Source: Jatrophihabitans sp.
GTDB lineage: Bacteria > Actinomycetota > Actinomycetes > Mycobacteriales > Jatrophihabitantaceae
Assembly (NCBI GenBank): GCA_004299665.1
Contig: SCQZ01000305.1
Coordinates: 1-6,213 of the forward strand
Direction: 5' to 3'
Length of the DNA stretch: 6,213 nt
The notes below the pieces were generated by a model. That model searched no databases and had not been told where the DNA came from. It was given only the letters and a program-made list of their open reading frames with translations. Below, one piece after another: positions 1 through 5,867 of the stretch; the first letter of the stretch is position 1, and the number at the start of each line of letters is the position of its first letter. The position numbers and the translations under genes are program-made.

Positions 1-148
1 GCGGCTCGACCAGGGCTGTCGCGAACTCGTCGGGGTGTGTCGCGGGTGGCCCGTCGATCCCGACCCGCACGACGCCGCCCAGTGCCGCGACGCGCGCGGC
101 GATCGACCCGACCAGCCGCTCGCGGGAGATCGGCGCGAACTCAGGCAG
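1..148 (-). CDS. Uridine kinase-like P-loop family protein, N-terminal fragment (runs off left edge)
   Basis: An open frame of 49 codons runs leftward off the window. It reads LPEFAPISRERLVGSI, then a segment of the form VVRVGIDGPPATHPDEFATALVEP. From memory this matches the N-terminus of actinobacterial proteins annotated as uridine kinase or P-loop NTPase (PEF.PI.RERL..., then VRVA.DG..A..P..LA.AL..PL). Such proteins would phosphorylate nucleosides in the cytosol, but activity is not shown here. The glycine loop lacks the usual GK[ST] of Walker A. No ATG or GTG is available near the conserved start; CTG at 148-146 is the best guess, with AAGG about 9 nt upstream as a possible ribosome site. 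The frame then overlaps the mycoredoxin stop codon by 8 nt, which suggests cotranscription and coupled translation. The start codon and exact function are uncertain; the family assignment rests on only 49 residues. Confidence 0.5.
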   Translation of the reverse strand, partial: MPEFAPISRERLVGSIAARVAALGGVVRVGIDGPPATHPDEFATALVEP

Positions 149-395
149 CGAGCTGGGCCTTGACCTGCGTGATCGACGGGTTGGTCAGCGCCGTCCCGTC
201 CGGGAAGACGAGCGTGGGGACGGTCCGGTTGCCGCCGTTGACCGTCATCACCAGGTCGGCTGCGGCCTCGTCGGCCTCGATGTTGACCTCCGCGAACGGT
301 ATGCCCTCGCGGTGTAGTTGCCACTTCAGCCGGACGCAGTAGCCGCACCAGGTCGTCGTGTACATCGTCAGCACACTACGGTGAACGCCGTCCAC
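141..395 (-). CDS. mrx1: Mycoredoxin (glutaredoxin-like thioredoxin-fold protein)
   Basis: This small cytosolic oxidoreductase of 84 aa or slightly fewer has the thioredoxin/glutaredoxin fold. Mycoredoxin reduces mixed disulfides between proteins and mycothiol, the actinobacterial counterpart of glutathione. The sequence shows the active site WCGYC (Cys17 and Cys20 from the GTG start) after the first beta strand LTMYTTT, then NGGNRTVP at 53-60 with the cis-proline loop, and a C-terminal DGTALTNPS segment. All match Mrx1 (Rv3198A of M. tuberculosis) closely, including its short length. The given start is GTG at 395-393, with a weak GGAA 11 nt upstream. GTG at 374 or ATG at 365 are also possible and would remove 7 or 10 residues; the fold needs only LTMYTTTW onward. 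It is divergent from the uvrD2-like gene, as in mycobacteria, and overlaps the next gene downstream. The family call is very secure; the start is not. Confidence 0.92.
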   Translation of the reverse strand: MDGVHRSVLTMYTTTWCGYCVRLKWQLHREGIPFAEVNIEADEAAADLVMTVNGGNRTVPTLVFPDGTALTNPSITQVKAQLAA

Positions 396-445
396 AGCCG
401 CGGGTATTCCGCGCCCGCGGGTGTCGGCCCCGGCTGGCAGGATCG
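396..445. promoter_or_regulatory. Divergent spacer expected to hold the mrx1 and uvrD2 promoters
   Basis: These 50 bp separate two divergent genes, so at least one promoter for each must lie here or just inside the mrx1 5' end. If mrx1 starts at 365, the spacer grows to 80 bp. I see no convincing -35/-10 pair. TACGGT at 377-382 fits the loose actinobacterial TANNNT -10 pattern for rightward transcription but has no clear -35. No LexA-type palindrome is visible, so SOS control of the helicase gene is not supported by the sequence. Confidence 0.3.
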
Positions 446-2446
446 ATGGTCGTGGACGCGACGGCGGTGCTGGCGGGGCTCGACCCGGAGCAGCGCGCCG
501 CGGCCGAGGCCGTGCGCGGACCGGTCTGCATCCTGGCCGGCGCGGGCACCGGCAAGACCCGTGCGATCACGCACCGCATCGCCTACGCCGTGCGCTCCGG
601 CGCGGTGCCGGCCGGCCAGGTGCTGGCGGTCACCTTCACCGCCCGCGCGGCCGGTGAGCTGCGCGGCCGGCTGCGGCGCCTCGGCGCGGACGGCGTGCAG
701 GCGCGCACCTTCCACGCCGCGGCGTTGCGGCAGTTGCGGTACTTCGCGCCCCGGGTGCTCGGCGGCGGCATGCCCGATGTCGTGGACAACCCACTGCGGC
801 TGGTGGGCAGCGCGGCGAACCGGCTCGGGCTGCAGGCCGACCGCGCCGAACTGCGCGACCTGGCGGCGGAGGTCGACTGGGCCAGGTCGGTCCTCGCCAC
901 GGCCGAGACGTACCCGGCCATGGTCGCGGCCGCCGGACGTCAGCCGCCGCAGCCGGCCGAGACGATCGCCCGGCTGCTCGGGGAGTACGAGCAGGCCAAG
1001 CGCCGCGCCGGAGGTCTCGACTTCGCCGACCTGCTGTTGATCATGTCGGCCGCGATGGCCGAGTACCGCGACGTCGCCGAGGAGGTGCGCGCCCGGTACC
1101 GGCACTTCGTCGTGGACGAGTACCAGGACGTCTCGCCGCTGCAGCAGCGGCTCCTGGACGCCTGGCTCGGGGACCGGGACGACCTGTGCGTCGTCGGCGA
1201 CCCGAACCAGACGATCTACAGCTTCGCCGGGGCCACCCCCGAGCACCTGCTGCACTTCCGGCGTCGCTTCCCGCACGCGGTCACGGTGAAGCTGCAGCGT
1301 GACTACCGCTCGACGCCGCAGGTGGTCGCGCTCGCGAACCGTATCGTCGCGGACAGCCCGGTCCGGCTGCGGCTGGTGGGGCAGCGCGCACCCGGCCCCG
1401 AGCCCAGCTTCACCGCCCACGACGACGAACCGGCCGAGGCGGCCGACGTCGCACAGCGGTGCCGGACGCTGCTCGGGCGCGGGACCGCGGCCAGCGAGAT
1501 CGCCATCCTGTACCGGGTCAATGCGCAGTCCGAGGTGTACGAGCAGGCGCTGGCCGACGCGCGCGTGCCGTACGTCCTGCGCGGCGGCGAGCGCTTCTTC
1601 GACCGGCCGGAGATCAGGCAGGCCCGGCTGCTGCTGCGCGGCGCCGCCCACGGCGAGGACGGCGCCGAGAAACTGCCCGACGCCGTGCGCGCGGTGCTCT
1701 CGGAGCTGAACTGGCACCCGGAGTCGCCGCCGGCCGGGGGGGCGGCGCGGGAGCGGTGGGAGTCGCTCACGGCCCTGGTCGCGCTGGCCGAGGATCTGTC
1801 CGCCGCCGCGCCGCAGACCTCCCTCGCGGGGCTGGTCGCCGAACTCGACGCCCGCGCCGTCGCGCAGCACGCCCCCACCGTCCAGGGGGTCACCCTCGCC
1901 TCGCTGCACAGCGCCAAGGGACTCGAGTGGGACGCGGTGTTCCTGGTGGGCCTCACCGACACGATGCTGCCGATCCAGCACGCCGTCACCGCCGCCCAGT
2001 TGGACGAGGAGAAGCGGCTGCTGTACGTGGGGATCACCCGCGCGCGGGAGCGCCTGGCGCTGTCCTGGGCCGGGGCGCGCGCGCCGGGGCAGCGCCGCAC
2101 GCGGCGCCCGAGCCGGTTCCTGGACGGCATCCGCCCCGCCGACGAGCCGCAGCCGTCGCCGCCGCGGCGGCGCAAGGACAAGCCGGAGGCCGCCGACGCC
2201 GAACTGTTCGGGCGGTTGCGGGCCTGGCGCCGCGCCGAGGCGGACGCGCAGCACGTCCCCCCGTTCGTGATCTTCAGCGACGCGACGCTGGTCGGCATCG
2301 CGGACTCCCGCCCCGCCTCCGTCGCGGCCCTGGCCGCCGTCAAGGGGGTCGGCGCGGTGAAGCGCGAACGGTACGGTGCCGCCGTGCTCGCCGTGGTCGC
2401 GGGGCAGGAGCCGGTCGTGGGCGGCGGCCCGGCGCCGGCGACATGA
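446..2446 (+). CDS. uvrD2: UvrD2-like SF1A DNA helicase with C-terminal HRDC domain, lacking the tetracysteine module
   Basis: ATP-dependent 3'-to-5' DNA helicase of the UvrD/PcrA family, 666 aa, acting in DNA repair or replication. Visible motifs: Q motif (LDPEQ, Gln16), Walker A GAGTGKT (32-38), TFTARAA (63-69), TFHAAAL (88-94), motif II DEYQD (224-228), motif III GDPNQTIYSFAGA (251-263), motif IV QRDYRST (284-290), an ILYR segment near 354, motif V LHSAKGLEWD (about 486-495), motif VI LLYVGITRARERL (about 525-537), and HRDC from about 586 to 657. RDYRST and the HRDC tail are typical of actinobacterial UvrD2, as is divergence from mrx1. In the mycobacterial enzyme a CxxC-(14)-CxxC module links the ATPase and HRDC; here that link (about 555-585) is Pro/Arg-rich without cysteine, and the protein is about 30 residues shorter than the roughly 700-aa M. 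tuberculosis form. GTG at 452 is an alternative start, better spaced from AGGA at 439-442. Confidence 0.9.
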   Translation: MVVDATAVLAGLDPEQRAAAEAVRGPVCILAGAGTGKTRAITHRIAYAVRSGAVPAGQVLAVTFTARAAGELRGRLRRLGADGVQARTFHAAALRQLRYFAPRVLGGGMPDVVDNPLRLVGSAANRLGLQADRAELRDLAAEVDWARSVLATAETYPAMVAAAGRQPPQPAETIARLLGEYEQAKRRAGGLDFADLLLIMSAAMAEYRDVAEEVRARYRHFVVDEYQDVSPLQQRLLDAWLGDRDDLCVVGDPNQTIYSFAGATPEHLLHFRRRFPHAVTVKLQRDYRSTPQVVALANRIVADSPVRLRLVGQRAPGPEPSFTAHDDEPAEAADVAQRCRTLLGRGTAASEIAILYRVNAQSEVYEQALADARVPYVLRGGERFFDRPEIRQARLLLRGAAHGEDGAEKLPDAVRAVLSELNWHPESPPAGGAARERWESLTALVALAEDLSAAAPQTSLAGLVAELDARAVAQHAPTVQGVTLASLHSAKGLEWDAVFLVGLTDTMLPIQHAVTAAQLDEEKRLLYVGITRARERLALSWAGARAPGQRRTRRPSRFLDGIRPADEPQPSPPRRRKDKPEAADAELFGRLRAWRRAEADAQHVPPFVIFSDATLVGIADSRPASVAALAAVKGVGAVKRERYGAAVLAVVAGQEPVVGGGPAPAT

Positions 2447-2458
2447 TCTGATGGGGCG

Positions 2459-3433
2459 ATGACGTCCAGCCCTCCCGACGGAAGGATCGTCGTCCACGAG
2501 CTCACCAAGGTGTTCCACGGCAACGTCCGCGCGGTGGACCGCCTCAGCTTCACCGTCGAGCCGGGCTCGGTCACCGGCTTCCTCGGGCCGAACGGCGCGG
2601 GCAAGACGACGACGCTGCGCATGGTGCTCGGCCTGGTCCACCCCACCGGCGGAGGGGCCACGATCGGCGGGCGCCAATACCGGCAGATCCCGAACCCGCT
2701 GACCGTCGTCGGCGCCTCGCTGGAGTCCTCGAGCTTCCATCCCGCGCGCACCGCCCGCAACCACCTGCGGGTGCAGTGCATCGTCGCGGGGCTGCCCGAA
2801 CGGCGCGCCGACGAGGTGCTCGACATGGTCGGCCTGCACGACGCGGCCCGCCGCAAGGTCCGCGGCTACTCCCTCGGCATGCGTCAGCGCCTCGGGCTGG
2901 CCGCCGCCCTCCTCGGCGACCCGTGGGTGCTGATCCTCGACGAGCCGGCCAACGGCCTGGACCCGGACGGGATCCGGTGGTTGCGGGGCCTGTTCCGCCA
3001 CCTGGCCGGCGAGGGGCGCACCGTCCTGGTCTCGAGCCACCAGCTGGGCGAGGTCCAGGAGGTCGCGGACCGGGTCGTGATCCTCGACCGCGGCCGCCTG
3101 GTGAGTTCGGGCTCCATCGCCGAACTGACCGCCGGCACCGAGGTGGTACGGGTGCGCAGCCCGCACACCGACCGGCTCGCGCAGGTGCTGACCCAGGCCG
3201 GCATCCCGGCGGTCGCCGACGGGCCCGGGGTGCTCCAGGTGCGCGGGAGTACGCCCGCGCACGTCGGCCACCTGGCCTTCACCGCCGGGGTCGAACTGCA
3301 CGAGCTCGCCGCGCAGGGGTTCGACCTGGAGGACCTGTTCTTCTCGCTCACCGGCAGCGCGTACGGCGGGCAGCACGCCGCGCCGCCGGGCGCGGATCCG
3401 CGGGCGTTCCCCCCGGTGGGGGGTGCGGCATGA
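2459..3433 (+). CDS. ABC transporter ATP-binding protein (ABC-2 / drug-export type)
   Basis: Cytosolic ATPase subunit, 324 aa, which powers the ABC-2 permease encoded next. Walker A is GPNGAGKT (43-50), the signature is YSLGMRQRLGLA (137-148), Walker B is VLILDEP (157-163) followed by ANGLDPDG, and the H-loop His is in SSHQL (His194). The Q-loop position reads GASLES, with Glu89 where many ABC proteins have Gln; related actinobacterial ABC-2 ATPases commonly read GAxLE here. After the nucleotide-binding domain comes an accessory region (about 220-300, ending DLEDLFFSLTG) of the kind seen in DrrA/CcmA-like exporters, then a Pro/Gly/Ala-rich tail. The gene starts 12 bp after uvrD2, with GGGG only 2 nt before ATG, a poor spacing that may mean coupling to uvrD2 translation. 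It overlaps the permease by ATGA. The substrate cannot be deduced; antibiotic or lipid export is a family-level guess. Confidence 0.9.
   Translation: MTSSPPDGRIVVHELTKVFHGNVRAVDRLSFTVEPGSVTGFLGPNGAGKTTTLRMVLGLVHPTGGGATIGGRQYRQIPNPLTVVGASLESSSFHPARTARNHLRVQCIVAGLPERRADEVLDMVGLHDAARRKVRGYSLGMRQRLGLAAALLGDPWVLILDEPANGLDPDGIRWLRGLFRHLAGEGRTVLVSSHQLGEVQEVADRVVILDRGRLVSSGSIAELTAGTEVVRVRSPHTDRLAQVLTQAGIPAVADGPGVLQVRGSTPAHVGHLAFTAGVELHELAAQGFDLEDLFFSLTGSAYGGQHAAPPGADPRAFPPVGGAA
3418..3423 (+). promoter_or_regulatory. Ribosome binding site of the ABC-2 permease gene
   Basis: A run of six G residues ends 6 nt before the ATG at 3430. It lies inside the last codons of the ATPase gene and fixes the permease start at the ATGA overlap, implying translationally coupled subunits. 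Confidence 0.55.
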
Positions 3434-4176
3434 TCCGGCTGGTCCGTGCCGAGTTCCTCAAGGTCCGCACCACCCAGACGTGGTTCTGGCTGCTGCTGGC
3501 GGCGATGGCCGTGTCGGCGCTGTTCGTGATCGGCCCGTTCGCGGCGGGGGACGTCCGCACCGGCAGCGACCTCGCGCAGGTCTTCTCCGCCGCGAGCACC
3601 GCCTACATCGTGGTCTTCGTGCTGGGCGCGCTGGGTGTCACCGGCGAGATCCGGCACCAGACGATCACGGCGACGGTGCTCGCGACACCCTCACGGTGGG
3701 CGGTCGTCACCGGAAAGATGATCACCTATGCGGTGCTGGGGGTGGCGTACGCGCTGGCCTGCCTGATCGTGCAGCTGGCGATCGCGGTGCCGTGGGCCGC
3801 CGCGGACGGCATGTCCGTCCGGTGGGGCCAGGACGACATCCCGCGCGCGCTCGGCGGGGTCTTCCTCGTGCTCGCCCTGTTCGGCATCGTCGGGCTGGGC
3901 ATCGGTGCGCTGCTGCGCAACCAGATGGTGGCCGTGCCGGTGGGGATCATCTTCTTGCTGGTGCTGCAGGGCATCATCGCGGTGATCCCGAAGGTGAAGG
4001 TCGTCTACCCCTACCTCCCCGGCGGCGCGGTCGACTCGATCCTGCCGATCCGCACCGGACGCGGATTCGACGTGCACCTGCTGCCGTTCGCCGGTGGGGT
4101 GATCGTGCTGCTGCTGTGGGCGTTCGTGCCGGCCGTCCTGGGCGCCGCCGTCACGCTGAACCGCGACATCACCTGA
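3430..4176 (+). CDS. ABC-2 family transporter permease
   Basis: Integral membrane subunit of 248 aa that pairs with the ATPase just upstream to form an exporter. The N-terminus MIRLVRAEFLKVRTTQTWFW is the usual amphipathic entry of actinobacterial ABC-2 permeases. It is followed by about six hydrophobic segments: roughly 18-38, 56-72, 97-120, 140-162, 165-187 and 215-240. The cytosolic loop GEIRHQTITATVLATPSR (72-89) is a typical ABC-2 feature thought to contact the ATPase. The PYLPGGAVDSIL stretch (194-205) is a probable extracytoplasmic loop before the last helix. The ATG overlaps the ATPase stop (ATGA), so the two subunits are made together. This gene ends the rightward transcription unit, 134 bp from the convergent MFS gene and 17 bp before the tandem repeat array. 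The substrate is unknown. Confidence 0.88.
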   Translation: MIRLVRAEFLKVRTTQTWFWLLLAAMAVSALFVIGPFAAGDVRTGSDLAQVFSAASTAYIVVFVLGALGVTGEIRHQTITATVLATPSRWAVVTGKMITYAVLGVAYALACLIVQLAIAVPWAAADGMSVRWGQDDIPRALGGVFLVLALFGIVGLGIGALLRNQMVAVPVGIIFLLVLQGIIAVIPKVKVVYPYLPGGAVDSILPIRTGRGFDVHLLPFAGGVIVLLLWAFVPAVLGAAVTLNRDIT

Positions 4177-4193
4177 CCGGTCGGCTCAGTGAT

Positions 4194-4314
4194 CCTGCTC
4201 GCTCCACTAGATGTCGCTCAGGAACCTGCTCGCTCCACTAGATGTCGCTCAGGAACCTGCTCGCTCCACTAGATGTCGCTCAGGAACCTGCTCGCTCCAC
4301 TAGATGTCGCTCAG
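4194..4314. repeat. Tandem array of a 31-bp unit (about 3.9 perfect copies)
   Basis: Copies lie at 4194-4224, 4225-4255, 4256-4286 and 4287-4314; the first three are identical and the last matches for 28 of 31 bases before diverging. Each unit begins CCTGCTCG, has the 13-nt centre CTCCACTAGATGT, then CGCTCAGG and AA. The two 8-nt arms are inverted repeats at 6 of 8 positions. Across unit junctions CAGG-AA-CCTG forms a second short dyad, and TCGCTC recurs at alternating 16- and 15-bp spacing. The unit is 58% GC, below its surroundings. A GCTCAG at 4184-4189 may be a degenerate trace of a preceding copy. Because 31 is not a multiple of 3, the array does not hold a reading frame and is non-coding. 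It fills the gap between convergent genes, and its last copy includes the MFS stop codon (complement of 4311-4313). Confidence 0.97.
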
Positions 4315-5867
4315 TCGAACTCGGTCGTCGGGTCCAGGGCGCGCCGCGGCACGGCCGCCAGGAGCAGGGCGGATACCAGGATCAGCGCTGCCGAGACCCA
4401 CAACGACAGGTGGACGCCGTTGCGGAACGCCGCGGTCGCCGAGTCCACCAGCGGCTTGATCGACGGGTCCGGGTGGGCGATGTCGATGCCCGCGGCGCCG
4501 CTCCCGCCGGTCTGCAGCAGGTTCAAGATCGCGTCGCGCAGGGGGGCGGCGATCCCCTTCCTGGCCATGTCCGAGCCGAAGTCCGAGGCCAGGGTCGCGT
4601 TCACCAGCGCACCGAGCGCGGCGACGCCGACGACCGACCCGAGTTGGCGGGCGGTGTTCGTGGCCCCGGCGGCCATCCCGGAGTGCTCGGCCGGGACGTG
4701 CCCCAGCACCGCCGCGGTCAGCGGCACCACGGCGACCCCGAAGCCGAGCCCGGCGACCGCCAGGTCGATCGTCAGCAGCGAGTAGTCGGGGGTGCGCGTC
4801 AGGACGAACCGGGTCAGGACGATGCCGACGACGCTGATCGCGCAGCCGGCCAGCATCGGCCCCCGCGGCCCGATCAGGCCGACCCAGAAACCCGAGCCGA
4901 CCGATCCGGCGACGATCAGCGCCGCCATCGGGCCGAAGACGCCGGCCATCTGCCAGCCGCTGTAGCCGACGACGATGTCCAGGTAGAGCGCGGTGAAGAA
5001 GAAGATCGAGAAGACGCCGAAGTACACCGCGAACGCGACGAACAGCGCGCTGCTGACCGCGCTGTTCTTCAGGTAGGAGAAGTTCAGCATCGGGTTGCGC
5101 ACCCGCGTCTCCACCACGGCGAACAGCACCAGCGCGACCGCGCCGATGCAGAACAGCAGCACGATCCAGGGCGTGGCGTAGCCGTACTGCTCCCCGGCGA
5201 TGACGGCGTAGATCACCGTTCCGAGCAGGACGGCGCCGGAGACGAACCCCAGGTAGTCCGGCCGGCCGGTCTGCGGGTCGGCGCTGTTGGGCACGTACAG
5301 CGCGGCCGCGACCAGCAGCACCGCGCCGAGGGCGAGGTTGAACCAGAACACGTCACGCCAGCTGCCGGCGGCGACGAGCAGGCCGCCGAGCACCGGGCCG
5401 AGCGCGAGGGACAGGCCCGACACCGCCGCCCACGCCCCGAGCGCGCGGGCCCGCGTGGCCCGGTCCGGGTACATGTGACGGATCACCGACAGCGTCCCCG
5501 GCTCGGACGCGGCAGCGCCGACACCCATCACGGCGCGGCCGGCGATCAGCCAGCCGATGGTGGGGGCGGCCGCGCAGACGACCGAGCCGGCGCAGAAGAC
5601 CACGATGCCGCCGAGCATGAACCACTTGCGCCCGAACCGGTCCGACAACGACCCGGCCACCAGCATCAGGCTGGCGAACACCAGCGAGTACCCGTTGACC
5701 ACCCACTGCAACGGGATCACACCGGCGCCGAGGTCGAACTGGATGTTGCCGAGCGCGACGCTGACGATCGTGGTGTCCAGGAACGTCAGCGCCAGGACCG
5801 CCAGGACGGTGGTGAGCGCCGCCGCCCTGGTCGGCGCGGGCATCGCCTGCGGGATGCCCACCACCAT
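4311..5867 (-). CDS. MFS drug/solute exporter, DHA2 (14-TM, EmrB/QacA) type
   Basis: Proton-driven exporter of 518 aa in the cytoplasmic membrane. Motifs from the ATG: LDTTIVSVAL (30-39, DHA2 motif D1 in TM1), LQWVVNGYSL (53-62), motif A GSLSDRFGRK (72-81), and the antiporter motif C as GLSLALGPVLGG (151-162). About 14 hydrophobic segments are visible, with a roughly 50-residue hydrophilic loop (about 430-480) before the last helix, as is common in 14-TM members. The start is ATG 5867-5865, which shares one base with the stop of the upstream gene (TGATG); an in-frame TTG lies immediately before it, and ATG at 5843 is a less likely alternative. The overlap argues for one operon with the MTB12-like exported protein gene. 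No TetR- or MarR-type regulator is in the window. The stop codon lies inside the last copy of the 31-bp repeat. Substrate unknown: drugs, lipids or siderophores are all possible for this family. Confidence 0.9.
   Translation of the reverse strand: MVVGIPQAMPAPTRAAALTTVLAVLALTFLDTTIVSVALGNIQFDLGAGVIPLQWVVNGYSLVFASLMLVAGSLSDRFGRKWFMLGGIVVFCAGSVVCAAAPTIGWLIAGRAVMGVGAAASEPGTLSVIRHMYPDRATRARALGAWAAVSGLSLALGPVLGGLLVAAGSWRDVFWFNLALGAVLLVAAALYVPNSADPQTGRPDYLGFVSGAVLLGTVIYAVIAGEQYGYATPWIVLLFCIGAVALVLFAVVETRVRNPMLNFSYLKNSAVSSALFVAFAVYFGVFSIFFFTALYLDIVVGYSGWQMAGVFGPMAALIVAGSVGSGFWVGLIGPRGPMLAGCAISVVGIVLTRFVLTRTPDYSLLTIDLAVAGLGFGVAVVPLTAAVLGHVPAEHSGMAAGATNTARQLGSVVGVAALGALVNATLASDFGSDMARKGIAAPLRDAILNLLQTGGSGAAGIDIAHPDPSIKPLVDSATAAFRNGVHLSLWVSAALILVSALLLAAVPRRALDPTTEFD

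Noticed and set aside
396..445. LexA/SOS box controlling the helicase
   Set aside because: No TCGAAC-N4-GTTCGA-like palindrome is present in the divergent spacer. A TCGAAC at 4315-4320 is inside the MFS gene without a partner half.
2723..2725. Loss of the ABC Q-loop glutamine (Glu89) as a sign of a dead ATPase
   Set aside because: Related actinobacterial ABC-2 ATPases commonly have GAxLE at this place, and Walker A, signature, Walker B and H-loop are all intact.
368..3376. A 1002-codon open frame on the minus strand across the helicase and ABC genes
   Set aside because: It is antisense to two genes with complete family motifs, is rich in Arg/Gly/Asp/Gln low-complexity sequence, and shows no domain. 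It is the usual open antisense frame of GC-rich DNA.
4194..4314. CRISPR array
   Set aside because: The 31-bp units are contiguous with no variable spacers between them, and no cas genes are nearby.
4194..4314. Coding repeat (peptide MSLRNLLAPLDVAQ recurring at several ATGs)
   Set aside because: The unit is 31 bp, so each copy shifts frame; the identical peptides arise in different frames and run into stops or antisense sequence.
4177..4314. Classical intrinsic bidirectional terminator
   Set aside because: There is no strong GC stem followed by a T-run on either strand. The repeat dyads are imperfect, so termination here is only a possibility.
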